Assembly (NCBI GenBank): GCA_045636225.1
Contig: JAZTXB010000010.1
Location: 1 to 13,507, forward strand
Direction of reading: 5' to 3'
Length of the DNA stretch: 13,507 nt
From: UMGS1613 sp045636225
GTDB taxonomy: Bacteria > Bacillota_I > Bacilli_A > RF39 > UBA660
Part shown: positions 7,011 through 13,507 of the stretch, one piece after another
How positions within the stretch are numbered: position 1 is the first letter of the stretch
Layout of the letters: every line of letters begins with the position of its first letter
Made by a program: the position numbers and the translations under genes
Notes under the pieces: model-generated
Seen by the model: only the letters and a program-made list of their open reading frames with translations
Databases searched by the model: none
What the model was told of the DNA's origin: nothing

Positions 7011-7027
7011 ATCACCTTCCTATTTTA

Positions 7028-7056
7028 ATTCTAGCATATCAAATAAAATAATACAA
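7028..7056 (-). promoter_or_regulatory. Sigma-A promoter of lemA-TPM
   Basis: On the minus strand TTGTAT (7056-7051), a 17-nt spacer and TAGAAT (7033-7028) preceded by TGC form a good extended -10 promoter. The expected start of transcription is about 7021, which leaves a short leader holding the AGGAAGG ribosome site. Confidence 0.7.
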
Positions 7057-7068
7057 TTAATATTAAAG

Positions 7069-7095
7069 AAAAAAGAAGTTACTTTACATAACTTC
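7069..7095 (-). terminator. Intrinsic terminator of the WG-repeat gene
   Basis: On the minus strand GAAGTTA and TAACTTC form a 7-bp perfect stem around a 7-nt loop, followed by six T. It starts 3 nt after the WG gene stop codon and ends just upstream of the lemA promoter. Confidence 0.8.
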
Positions 7096-7097
7096 AA

Positions 7098-8513
7098 TTA
7101 AATACTTTTTACTTTATTCTTTATATTTTCAAAAGAAATATTATCTTCTTTTTCTAGTTCTTTTTTTATTCTTTCTGTTCTTAATTGTAATTTAGTATTT
7201 TCTTTTTCTATTTCTTTACTTATTTGATTATAATAATAATTTTGTTCTTTTGATGTAGCAAAACTCTTTTCTATAATAGAATTATCTCGTTTTATTACTA
7301 CATCATAAGTAATTTCACTTAATGGAATAAGTATTTTTTCTTCAGAAAAAGGCTTTTCTACAAATACTATATTATTGTCTTTTAATTTAATTGTATTATA
7401 CATACAATCAACAACAATTTCTCCTTCGCTATTTACAATCCCCTGTAAAAGACCAAAACCACATTGTGTTAAAACTAAAAAATCTTCATTTAATTCCCCT
7501 ATTTCAATATATTTAAATTCAATAATTTCTTTTCCTTCTTTATCTATAATTCCATATAAAGCATCTTTTTGCGCAATATAACCACATTTACATTTCTTTA
7601 TTGAAGTATATATTGGCTTTATTACCTCTTTACCTTCTTTATCTATATAACCAAATTTACCATCTATTTCAACAAGTGCAAGACCATCATCAAATTTAGA
7701 AATTAAATCATATTTAAGGCTTATAACTTCTTTCCCTTCTTTATTTATAAATCCAAATTTATTATTCTTTTTTGCTATAGCTAAACCATCAATAAAATGA
7801 TATATTTCATCATAAGAAGTTGTTAATACTTCATTACCTTCTTTATCTATGTAGATCCAGTTTGAACCTTTTTTTACTACTGCATAACCATCACTAAAAG
7901 GAAAGGCCCTATCATATTCTATTGTTGTTATTTTATTTCCTTCTATATCTATAAAACCATATTTATTTTTTTTATTTTTTACAAAGGCAAATCCTTCTTT
8001 ATAATCATCTATATATTTATACTTTTCTTTGGTAATTTTGTTTCCTTCTTTATCAATTACATAACTATTATCAACGGAATTAATAACTGCTCTATCATAA
8101 TAAAATCTACCTATTTTGCCCCTCTTTGCATTACATATTTCTTTACCATTTTTATCTATAAGTATACTTTGATAATAACCATGTCCATAGAAATCGGTAT
8201 AAAAAAAATCATCCACGCTCATTATATTCTGATATTTTAATTTGATTACTTCATTACCATTTTTATCAATGTAACCATATTTATAATTATTGCCTACCTT
8301 AGCCAAGCCATTTTTAAAATTATTAGCAAATGAATAACCTCGTTTTGTTATGACTTCACCTTCTTCATTAATGAATTCCCATTTATCTCTTATTTTTATT
8401 TTAGCAAGACCTTCATGAAATTCAAAAGAATTATTTTTATCTTGTTTTATTTCTTCAGCTGGTTTATTATTAAAATTTTTACAACCTATTTTTCTTACTA
8501 TAGTTATTTCCAT
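7098..8513 (-). CDS. WG-repeat (beta-propeller-like) protein
   Basis: The 471-aa protein is built of about ten WG-type repeats from residue 30 to 370. Each repeat resembles Y(G)FID-KEGNEVI---YD----F-DGLAVV, for example at 181-215, 216-250, 250-284 and 285-319. One copy reads KFGYIDKEGKEVI. The C-terminus (about 425-460) is a Lys/Glu-rich coiled coil. No signal peptide is visible, so it is probably cytoplasmic. WG repeats act as protein- or ligand-binding scaffolds; the exact role here is unknown. I chose the ATG at 8513. An upstream TTG (8531) gives six more residues, but the ATG has AGAGG at about 7 nt and lies downstream of the promoter at 8541-8569. It is a single-gene unit with its own terminator. 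Confidence 0.9.
   Translation of the reverse strand: MEITIVRKIGCKNFNNKPAEEIKQDKNNSFEFHEGLAKIKIRDKWEFINEEGEVITKRGYSFANNFKNGLAKVGNNYKYGYIDKNGNEVIKLKYQNIMSVDDFFYTDFYGHGYYQSILIDKNGKEICNAKRGKIGRFYYDRAVINSVDNSYVIDKEGNKITKEKYKYIDDYKEGFAFVKNKKNKYGFIDIEGNKITTIEYDRAFPFSDGYAVVKKGSNWIYIDKEGNEVLTTSYDEIYHFIDGLAIAKKNNKFGFINKEGKEVISLKYDLISKFDDGLALVEIDGKFGYIDKEGKEVIKPIYTSIKKCKCGYIAQKDALYGIIDKEGKEIIEFKYIEIGELNEDFLVLTQCGFGLLQGIVNSEGEIVVDCMYNTIKLKDNNIVFVEKPFSEEKILIPLSEITYDVVIKRDNSIIEKSFATSKEQNYYYNQISKEIEKENTKLQLRTERIKKELEKEDNISFENIKNKVKSI
7534..8060 (-). repeat. DNA-level tandem repeats inside the WG gene
   Basis: The segment CCTTCTTTATCTAT (plus strand, variants included) recurs at 7534, 7633, 7735, 7837, 7939 and 8044, spaced 99-105 nt (about 34 codons). 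It encodes the (I/F)xDKEGxE core of each repeat. The similarity at DNA level suggests recent duplication or conversion of units, so copy number may vary between strains. Confidence 0.7.
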
Positions 8514-8540
8514 AATCCTGCCTCTTTTCAATTGAGGACT

Positions 8541-8569
8541 ATTTTAACATAAATATATTTTTTTGTAAA
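8541..8569 (-). promoter_or_regulatory. Sigma-A promoter of the WG-repeat gene
   Basis: Minus-strand TTTACA (8569-8564), 17-nt spacer, TAAAAT (8546-8541) with TGT just before it, making an extended -10. The expected start is about 8534, upstream of the ATG at 8513. A CCTC at 8537-8534 could pair with the GAGG of the ribosome site, though the stem is only 4 bp. Confidence 0.65.
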
Positions 8570-8572
8570 TAA

Positions 8573-9553
8573 TTACAATATAACTCCAAATATGATAGAT
8601 ATCATACTAGCTATTATACCTATTAAGCAAAATATTTTTACTATTTCTCTTTCATTATAACCTTTTTTTTCAAAAGAATGATGTATTGGTGTCATTAAAA
8701 ATAATCTTTTATGAGTAAATTTATAATATATTCTTTGTATTATACAAGTAAGTGTTTCTATAACAAATACAATACCAATTAACACTAATAATAATTCATG
8801 ACGAGTTAAAATAGCAATACTACCCATAGTAGCACCTAAAGAAAGTGAACCTATATCACCCATAAATACTTTGGCTGGATTTAAATTAAACATTAAAAAA
8901 CCTAGTAATGCGCCTGCTATTGAAAAACAAAATAAAGATATTTCTTCATACCCATCTAGCCACCCTGTATTATAACTAATAATGCCAAGTGTTATAAAAG
9001 CAATAAAAGATAAACTTCCTGCAAGTCCATCTAGACCATCTGTTATATTTACAGCATTACTGCTAGATACAAGTACTAAAAGAATTATTATTCCATATAA
9101 AAAGCCTATATCTAGTTTTATACCAAGAGTATGAATCCATAGTAAAGGTTCATTACCGCTTATCATAAATAAATAAAAAAATATGATAGCTACTACAACT
9201 TGCATTATAAATTTTGAAGCTTCGCTTAATCCTTTATTATTATTTCTTTTTATAATTAAATAGTCATCTATAAAACCAATAAGAGAATAAGATATAAATG
9301 TAAATAAAACAATTATTAATGAACTAGATATTTTTTTATTTAGTATACATATAAATATCATTACTATTATGGTTGGTATTATAAATATTAAACCACCCAT
9401 AGTAGGAGTCCCTTGTTTTGTTTTATGTGTACTTTCTAAATACTCACTTAATCTTTGTCCAGCTTTTTTATTTTTTAAATATGGTATTAAAACTAGTCCA
9501 AATAAAATAGATATAATTAAACTTAACATCATAACAAGCGCTATTTTAGTCAT
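8573..9553 (-). CDS. mraY: Phospho-N-acetylmuramoyl-pentapeptide transferase (MraY)
   Basis: MraY transfers phospho-MurNAc-pentapeptide from UDP to undecaprenyl phosphate, making lipid I at the inner face of the membrane. The 326-aa length is normal and about ten membrane helices are seen. Family motifs are complete: HKTKQGTPTMGG (43-54), FIDDY (94-98, with the Asp pair), NAVNITDGLDGLAGS (166-180), FMGDIGSLSLG (230-240) and PIHHSFEKKG (289-298). The ATG at 9553 follows GAGGGAT, and an in-frame TTG at 9565 is less likely. It is not next to murF or murD, its usual neighbours in a dcw cluster, so the cluster is broken up here. It lies 42 nt downstream of ldh, past a terminator, and no separate promoter is convincing. 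Transcription may depend on readthrough. Confidence 0.97.
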   Translation of the reverse strand: MTKIALVMMLSLIISILFGLVLIPYLKNKKAGQRLSEYLESTHKTKQGTPTMGGLIFIIPTIIVMIFICILNKKISSSLIIVLFTFISYSLIGFIDDYLIIKRNNNKGLSEASKFIMQVVVAIIFFYLFMISGNEPLLWIHTLGIKLDIGFLYGIIILLVLVSSSNAVNITDGLDGLAGSLSFIAFITLGIISYNTGWLDGYEEISLFCFSIAGALLGFLMFNLNPAKVFMGDIGSLSLGATMGSIAILTRHELLLVLIGIVFVIETLTCIIQRIYYKFTHKRLFLMTPIHHSFEKKGYNEREIVKIFCLIGIIASMISIIFGVIL

Positions 9554-9581
9554 AGTATCCCTCAATTAATTTTATTCTTAT

Positions 9582-9620
9582 AAAAATAAAAGATACTATA
9601 AATTATTTATAGCATCTTTT
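9582..9620 (-). terminator. Long hairpin at the ldh stop, probable intrinsic terminator
   Basis: The minus strand folds into about 16 pairs (AAAGATGCTATAAAT against ATTTATAGTATCTTT, one G-U pair, minimal loop), followed by TATTTTTAT. The stem contains the last codons of ldh and its stop. The T-tract is interrupted by A, so termination may be partial, which would allow mraY expression. Confidence 0.65.
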
Positions 9621-10501
9621 ATAACTTTTATAGAATTTTTTATTTTAATAGTTTCTTCTTCGTTAAATGGTACATATATTTTTTCTTTTACGCCACTTTT
9701 ATTTATAATAGCAGGTGTTGATATATATACATGGTTTTCTTTATCATAAGCAGAAACTGAAAGTATAACATTTTCATCGCCTAATATAGCATTAGTAATT
9801 CTAACTAAACACATACCAATACCATAATAAGTAGCACCTTTTCTATTTATTATTTCATACGCAGAATTTCTAACATCATTTTCAACTTGTATTTTTTCTT
9901 CCTTAGTTAAATAATAATCTATACTTTTTAAAGCAATATTAGCATTACTCCATGGAACAAATTCTGAATCACCATGTTCTCCCATAACATAAGCATGTAT
10001 ATCTTTTGGACTAACTCCTATTTTTTCACTTATTAAATATCTTAATCTTGCTGTATCTAATGTAGTTCCTGAACCTAACACCTGATTATGAGGAAGTCCT
10101 GAATACTTATAAGTTAAAAATGTCATTACATCTAGCGGATTAGTAGCAACTAAAAAAACGCCATTAAATCCACTATTCATTACACTTTCTACAATACCTT
10201 TAAATATTTTACTATTTTTATGTATTAAATCCATTCTAGTTTCTCCAGGATTTTGATTTGCACCAGCAGCTATTACAACTATTTTAGCATCCTTGCAATC
10301 ACTATACTCTCCTCTTTTTATATTAATTTTAGAAGGACTATACGCAAGACAATGATTTAAATCCATTACCTCACCATCTACTCTACTGGTATCAAGGTCT
10401 ATAAGAGCAATTTCATTTACATAAGTTCTTTGATTTAATAACGCATACACATAAGACATTCCTACATTACCACAACCAATTATAACTACTTTATTTTTCA
10501 T
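9596..10501 (-). CDS. ldh: L-lactate dehydrogenase
   Basis: NAD-dependent L-lactate dehydrogenase reduces pyruvate to lactate and regenerates NAD+ in fermentation. The 301-aa protein has the Rossmann motif GCGNVG (9-14) with Asp35 for the adenosine ribose. GANQNPGETRMDL (80-92) contains Gln83 at the position that separates LDH from malate dehydrogenase (which has Arg) and Arg89 in the mobile loop. ATNPLD (119-124), GSGTTLDTARLRY (143-155, with the substrate Arg152) and GEHGDSE (174-180, catalytic His176) complete the active site. KGATYYGIG (221-229) is also typical. The protein is slightly shorter than many LDHs at both ends. It has its own strong promoter and a GGTGAT ribosome site. The hairpin at its stop is the likely terminator. 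Function is well supported. Confidence 0.96.
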   Translation of the reverse strand: MKNKVVIIGCGNVGMSYVYALLNQRTYVNEIALIDLDTSRVDGEVMDLNHCLAYSPSKINIKRGEYSDCKDAKIVVIAAGANQNPGETRMDLIHKNSKIFKGIVESVMNSGFNGVFLVATNPLDVMTFLTYKYSGLPHNQVLGSGTTLDTARLRYLISEKIGVSPKDIHAYVMGEHGDSEFVPWSNANIALKSIDYYLTKEEKIQVENDVRNSAYEIINRKGATYYGIGMCLVRITNAILGDENVILSVSAYDKENHVYISTPAIINKSGVKEKIYVPFNEEETIKIKNSIKVIKDAINNL

Positions 10502-10516
10502 ATTATCACCATATTA

Positions 10517-10545
10517 ATTATATAATATATTCTTTTTTGATACAA
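10517..10545 (-). promoter_or_regulatory. Strong sigma-A promoter of ldh
   Basis: On the minus strand TTGTAT (10545-10540), a 17-nt spacer and a perfect TATAAT (10522-10517). It lies 16 nt from the ldh ATG, so the leader is very short (about 9 nt) and carries the GGTGAT. Confidence 0.75.
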
Positions 10546-10548
10546 TAC

Positions 10549-10585
10549 AAAAAAAGAATTATTATTAATAATCCTAATTATAATT
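10549..10585 (-). terminator. Probable intrinsic terminator of the papain-like gene
   Basis: The minus strand has AATTATAATT and AATAATAATT arms (10 bp with one mismatch), a 9-nt loop, then C and seven T. The stem is AT-only and weak. It begins inside the gene's last codons and ends just before the ldh promoter. Confidence 0.55.
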
Positions 10586-11104
10586 TCTAAGTGATCCAGT
10601 ATATAAGATCTCTAAATTTGTTTTTGTTTTAAAGTCAATTGGTCTAATCACATCTGGTAAATTAAGTTCTATTTCTGCTTCATCAGTTAAATATTTTACA
10701 AATTCCGCGCAATAAAATGATTTATCCCTTTTATATTTATGATTTACACCTGCAAATGCCAAACCCATTAGATTAAATCTATAACTATCTTTATTCTTTT
10801 CTATATTTTTTATTTTTTGTTTTATTTTATTATATTGTTCATTAGTTACTTCTATCTGATATATTTCTGCTTTTGTTTTTTTAAATCTATTAAATGTCCC
10901 TATATATATACCTTCATGTACAAATCCACCTATAAAAGGATTATATGGATTAAGTCTTCCAAAGCTATACATTTTATTTAATTTTTTATCAAGTGATATT
11001 GATACATGAGAATATTCTGCACCTGTATAAATTCTAATAATTTTAGATAGAATCGTACCTGTGTATGTTAAAACTATATATATTTTTTTAGTTCTTTTAC
11101 TCAT
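10574..11104 (-). CDS. Permuted papain-like (NlpC/P60-superfamily) protein
   Basis: A 176-aa protein with no membrane helix. A His-containing strand (YSHVSISLDKKL, His33, residues 31-42) comes before MYSFGRLNPYNPFIGGFVHEGI, and a Cys-containing helix (SFYCAEFVKYL, Cys132) comes after. This order, His then Cys, matches permuted NlpC/P60 or YiiX-like papain folds, some of which are amidases or peptidases while others are acyl-handling proteins. No signal peptide is present, which speaks against a secreted cell-wall hydrolase unless an unusual route exists. AGGTGTGATAT precedes the ATG. It has a very good promoter (TTGACA / TATACT) and a terminator, so it is a single-gene unit. The substrate is unknown. 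The fold assignment rests on the two motifs and their spacing. Confidence 0.75.
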   Translation of the reverse strand: MSKRTKKIYIVLTYTGTILSKIIRIYTGAEYSHVSISLDKKLNKMYSFGRLNPYNPFIGGFVHEGIYIGTFNRFKKTKAEIYQIEVTNEQYNKIKQKIKNIEKNKDSYRFNLMGLAFAGVNHKYKRDKSFYCAEFVKYLTDEAEIELNLPDVIRPIDFKTKTNLEILYTGSLRNYN

Positions 11105-11130
11105 ATATCACACCTCATACTTCTGTTTAT

Positions 11131-11160
11131 AGTATATATTTTTTTATCATTTATTGTCAA
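11131..11160 (-). promoter_or_regulatory. Sigma-A promoter of the papain-like gene
   Basis: Minus-strand TTGACA (11160-11155, consensus), 18-nt spacer and TATACT (11136-11131). It stands between the end of the dam gene and the gene at 11104. Confidence 0.7.
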
Positions 11161-11194
11161 TTATTATATCATAATTAAACTTTCTACCATTAAA

Positions 11195-12037
11195 CTATTC
11201 TTTATTTTGATAATTTGTAATGATTACTTCTTCTACTTTGCCTCTTTTTTTACCATTAGCATTTATATTTCTTTTTGCTTCTATTATATAAATATTATAA
11301 TCTTTATATAAATCATTAATTAACTTAGTATTATGATTAGATAACATTACAAAGCATCCTTTATCTGTTAGTTCCTTAAATACTTTAGCAAGCCTTATTT
11401 GCTGTTCTTTACCAAATCCATCTTCAGTATAACTATTAAATGTAGTTGTATCTGAATCATAAGGAGGATCAAAATAAATAAAATCTCCTTTTTTAGCATC
11501 CTTAACAGCTTCTTCAAAATCTACAGATAATAATTTAATATCATTATAATTTAAATAACCACATATAATACCTAAGTTTTGACCTTCATAAGTATTTACC
11601 TTAGTTTTTTTACCAAAAGGAACATTAAACTCATTCTTACTATTTACTCTATATAATCCATTAAAACAAGCTTTATTAAGATAAATAGTTCTAGCGGCTC
11701 TTTTATAATCAACTAGTTTTTCAAACTTCTTTTTATCTCTATCAAGGTTTCTAATTTCATAATAATATTCTTCTGAATGCTGCGTTTCATGGTGGTTTAA
11801 TTCTCTACACATAGCATCAAATTTTTTTGAATCTTTAATGCATTCATAAACATTCATTAACTCTTTATTACTATCGTTTATTACAGCACTTTTTGGAGAT
11901 AACTCAAAAAGCAGTGCTCCACCACCTACAAAAGGTTCATAATAAGTATTAAATTCATCAGGAACATGCTTCTTTAGTTTATCAATAATTTGTCTTTTTC
12001 CTCCAGCCCATTTAACAAATGGTTTTCCTTTAATCAT
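11195..12037 (-). CDS. dam: DNA adenine methylase, Dam/DpnM family (solitary)
   Basis: N6-adenine DNA methyltransferase of the alpha-class Dam/DpnM type, probably acting on GATC. The 280-aa protein contains FVKWAGGKRQ (7-16), YEPFVGGGALLFEL (33-46, SAM-binding motif I with F-GGG), INDSNKELMNVY (53-64), NKACFNGLYRVN (121-132), the catalytic DPPY (190-193) and LSNH (232-235). The length is normal. I chose the ATG at 12037, since a GAGGTAG ribosome site lies just before it. The ATG at 12058 would coincide with the expected transcript start. No restriction endonuclease gene is adjacent on either side, so it appears solitary and may act in epigenetic control or mismatch repair rather than restriction. 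The GATC specificity is inferred from the family. Confidence 0.93.
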   Translation of the reverse strand: MIKGKPFVKWAGGKRQIIDKLKKHVPDEFNTYYEPFVGGGALLFELSPKSAVINDSNKELMNVYECIKDSKKFDAMCRELNHHETQHSEEYYYEIRNLDRDKKKFEKLVDYKRAARTIYLNKACFNGLYRVNSKNEFNVPFGKKTKVNTYEGQNLGIICGYLNYNDIKLLSVDFEEAVKDAKKGDFIYFDPPYDSDTTTFNSYTEDGFGKEQQIRLAKVFKELTDKGCFVMLSNHNTKLINDLYKDYNIYIIEAKRNINANGKKRGKVEEVIITNYQNKE

Positions 12038-12063
12038 TTTTACTACCTCACAATTCATCTAAT

Positions 12064-12072
12064 ATTATAACA
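12064..12072 (-). promoter_or_regulatory. Extended -10 promoter of dam
   Basis: Minus strand TGTTATAAT, a consensus TATAAT with the TGn extension. The -35 position is poor. The expected transcript start (about 12057) supports translation from the ATG at 12037. Confidence 0.6.
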
Positions 12073-12160
12073 CATATTTCAATTTATTTTTTATAATTAC
12101 TAATAAAAATAATAAATTATTATAATAAAAAGGATTTATATGGCATTTATATTTAAAATT

Positions 12161-12180
12161 AAATATACTTAAATATACTT
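12161..12180. repeat. Two tandem copies of a 10-bp sequence
   Basis: AAATATACTT occurs twice back to back, in the AT-rich gap between the surface-protein gene and dam. The gap (12059-12224) also carries the dam promoter and the terminator. It may be a chance repeat or a binding site for a regulator of dam. Confidence 0.6.
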
Positions 12181-12207
12181 ACTTCTTTCTTAACTATTTT
12201 TTTATAC

Positions 12208-12237
12208 AAAAAATCAAAAGGATTTTACCCTTTGATT
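12208..12237 (-). terminator. Intrinsic terminator of the surface-protein gene
   Basis: Minus-strand arms AATCAAAGG and CCTTTTGATT (one bulged base) enclose a 7-nt loop and are followed by a T run. The stop codon (12227-12225) is in the loop. Confidence 0.8.
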
Positions 12238-13337
12238 AGTTTTTTTCTAATTATATACCTCGTTATAAAAATAGTACTTAATAATAAAACAAGCAATATC
12301 ACTGAACTAAGTATTATATTTAATTTCTTTTGTTCTAGATTTTCCTTTGGTTTATCATTTTCACTTTTATTAATTTGATTATTTATTTCTATAGAATTTG
12401 ATTCACTTTCATTTTCTTCAGGTAATGAATCGTTTTCATTTTTTATTTGATTATTTAATTCCGAAGAATTTGATTCAGTTTCATTCTTATTTGATTCATT
12501 CGCAGTTGAATTTGATGGTTCCTCGAACTTAGGATTATCAGGAGATGAAGGTACTTCAGGGATGGGTTCAAGAATCTCTTCCTTTGAAATTATAAATGAA
12601 TATGGCCCGCCAAGAAACGATCCCATCGAAGAAATTGCAACATAATAATTTCCTGCATTAAAACTATATTTTTTATTATACTTTCCACTACCGCCATATG
12701 CTTTATCAAAATGTCCCAAATCTTCATTATATACTTCATTTAAATTATCATCATAAATTATATATTTTAACCATCCGCTTGATGCATAACCTATTGTATC
12801 AATAAAATAATTACCTTCTTCTAAAATATTAAATTTATAAACATCAACATCTTCATTCATTATAAGTCCATAATACGTACTTTTCAAATTAATTATATTA
12901 GCATTTGCGCTAGTATTATCTCCTCCTGTTTGATTTTCTTTAAAAGACTCTGTAGCCGGCTCAAAAATTGTTTCTACTTTGTAAGTCCCAGCCCAGTTAC
13001 ATTTGACAGAAAGAATATATACTCCTTGTTCAACATATACGGGTAACGAATAATTAAACCTACCATTTATTGAATCCCAAGATGTCGCACCAGAATAATT
13101 TTGAGTCAATTCCCAACTAAAGCTTCCTGATGTCACATCACTTTCAGAATAAAAATTAATTGTCAATTTACCAGCTTGAGTAACAGCAAATTCAAAAGAA
13201 TATTCTTCTTGTGCATTGTGTTCCCCTGAAATAATTGAACCAACTTCAATTGACTTAACTTCTGCATTCACATCTAAGACACCAAACTTTATAATTAAAA
13301 TCATAAATAGTAACAAAATTATTCTATATTTTTTCAT
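12225..13337 (-). CDS. Membrane-anchored surface protein with two beta-sandwich (PPC-like) regions
   Basis: This 370-aa exported protein begins with a signal peptide (1-25; basic KKYR, hydrophobic core, likely cleavage after VNA). Two beta-rich regions follow: 27-127 (GSIISGEHNAQEEYSFEF, AGKLTINFYS) and about 138-252 (NTSANANIINLKSTYYGLIMNEDVDVYKFNI, GNYYVAISSMG). The second closely resembles bacterial pre-peptidase C-terminal domains. A Pro-rich, then Asn/Ser/Glu-rich linker with two 24-residue-period repeats (253-338) leads to a membrane helix (339-360) and a basic cytosolic end (RKKLIKG). There is no LPXTG. No catalytic domain is visible, so it may be an adhesin or stalk. I chose the ATG at 13337, which has AGGGAG upstream and starts the signal peptide. 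The upstream extension to 13394 is unlikely because it contains the promoter. Confidence 0.88.
   Translation of the reverse strand: MKKYRIILLLFMILIIKFGVLDVNAEVKSIEVGSIISGEHNAQEEYSFEFAVTQAGKLTINFYSESDVTSGSFSWELTQNYSGATSWDSINGRFNYSLPVYVEQGVYILSVKCNWAGTYKVETIFEPATESFKENQTGGDNTSANANIINLKSTYYGLIMNEDVDVYKFNILEEGNYFIDTIGYASSGWLKYIIYDDNLNEVYNEDLGHFDKAYGGSGKYNKKYSFNAGNYYVAISSMGSFLGGPYSFIISKEEILEPIPEVPSSPDNPKFEEPSNSTANESNKNETESNSSELNNQIKNENDSLPEENESESNSIEINNQINKSENDKPKENLEQKKLNIILSSVILLVLLLSTIFITRYIIRKKLIKG
12373..12490 (-). repeat. 72-bp-period repeat in the surface-protein linker
   Basis: ATTTGATTATTTA starts at 12373 and again at 12445, and the next 30 or so bases are similar (GAATTTGATTCA). The two copies encode the Asn/Glu/Ser-rich linker (ESNSxExNNQI). 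Such repeats tend to vary in copy number between strains. Confidence 0.7.
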
Positions 13338-13368
13338 AAGTATACTCCCTATTATTTTTACTAATTTA

Positions 13369-13377
13369 ATTATAACA
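13369..13377 (-). promoter_or_regulatory. Extended -10 promoter of the surface-protein gene
   Basis: Minus-strand TGTTATAAT, about 32 nt before the ATG, without a clear -35. It overlaps an inverted repeat (TAACAT-5 nt-ATGTTA, 13373-13389) that could be an operator. Confidence 0.6.
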
Positions 13378-13433
13378 TGTATAATGTTAAACATAAAGAT
13401 TTCAAGTTTAAAATTTTGAATTTTTTATGTTTT

Positions 13434-13448
13434 TTGTTATTATAACAA
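13434..13448. repeat. Perfect 15-bp palindrome upstream of the surface-protein gene
   Basis: TTGTTATTATAACAA is a perfect palindrome around a central T. The stretch 13395-13507 has no gene that I can support. It also contains a short GTACT-TCG-AGTAC palindrome (13472-13484) in a locally less AT-rich patch. The window edge may cut a neighbouring gene. Confidence 0.5.
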
Positions 13449-13507
13449 ACATCGGTAAAGACGAATTATAACAGGTACTTCGAGTACGTAAGTGTGAATG
13501 TCTGCCA

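Noticed and set aside
7375..7581. Plus-strand 68-codon frame
   Set aside because: Antisense to the WG-repeat gene and generated by its repeats.
7534..8060. CRISPR-like regular repeats
   Set aside because: The repeats are coding, spaced in multiples of three, and encode WG units; the spacers are similar to each other.
8558..8580. Terminator at the end of mraY (TTGTAA / TTACAA hairpin)
   Set aside because: It is followed by A's, not T's, on the minus strand and overlaps the WG-gene promoter.
13395..13507. C-terminal end of a neighbouring gene at the window edge
   Set aside because: All minus-strand frames close within about 100 nt and none is recognisable, and the plus strand shows no ribosome site, so no gene is claimed.

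Overview
The window is very AT-rich. Every convincing gene lies on the minus strand, and the intact reading frames use the standard code (UGA is a stop, as at 3561-3563). The gene content is murein synthesis (FtsW/SpoVE, MraY), L-lactate dehydrogenase, LemA/TPM envelope proteins, a Dam-type methylase and a membrane-anchored surface protein. Shine-Dalgarno sequences are strong and several promoters have extended -10 boxes. Together this points to a low-GC Firmicute, probably a fermentative Bacilli, Erysipelotrichia or RF39-like gut lineage. The taxon is an inference.

Transcription runs from the right of the window to the left. Right part, 13507 to about 4490, looks like ordinary chromosome. 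It holds a secreted surface protein with two beta-sandwich (PPC-like) regions and a C-terminal anchor (12225-13337); a solitary DNA adenine methylase (11195-12037); a permuted papain/NlpC-P60-like protein (10574-11104); ldh (9596-10501); mraY (8573-9553); a WG-repeat protein (7098-8513); a lemA-TPM pair with overlapping frames (7010-5543); and an ftsW/spoVE-type gene (5480-4431). Most of these units have a recognisable sigma-A promoter and an intrinsic terminator, so the region is a row of short transcription units.

The main anomaly is the ftsW 3' end. The protein follows FtsW/SpoVE closely up to the conserved GLIPVTG, then switches to an unrelated 17-residue tail and stops. The final membrane helix and the conserved PF-SYGGSS region are missing. 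The break falls inside an imperfect palindrome (4467-4493). Everything to its left looks like accessory DNA: an overlapping methyltransferase-HTH pair (4274-3340), then a probable three-gene operon (3230 to beyond position 1) of a 291-aa unknown, an ATP-grasp ligase-like enzyme and a >301-aa unknown whose 3' end is outside the window. The simplest reading is that an integrative element or other foreign segment has inserted into, or replaced, the 3' end of ftsW. No integrase, second boundary or missing ftsW end is visible here, so a rearrangement or a chimeric assembly is also possible.

The best candidates for something undescribed are the ATP-grasp operon, the methyltransferase-HTH module with its GC-rich inverted repeat, and the interrupted ftsW. 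If ftsW is interrupted by an excisable element, the arrangement would resemble the elements that interrupt sigK or comK. That comparison is speculative.
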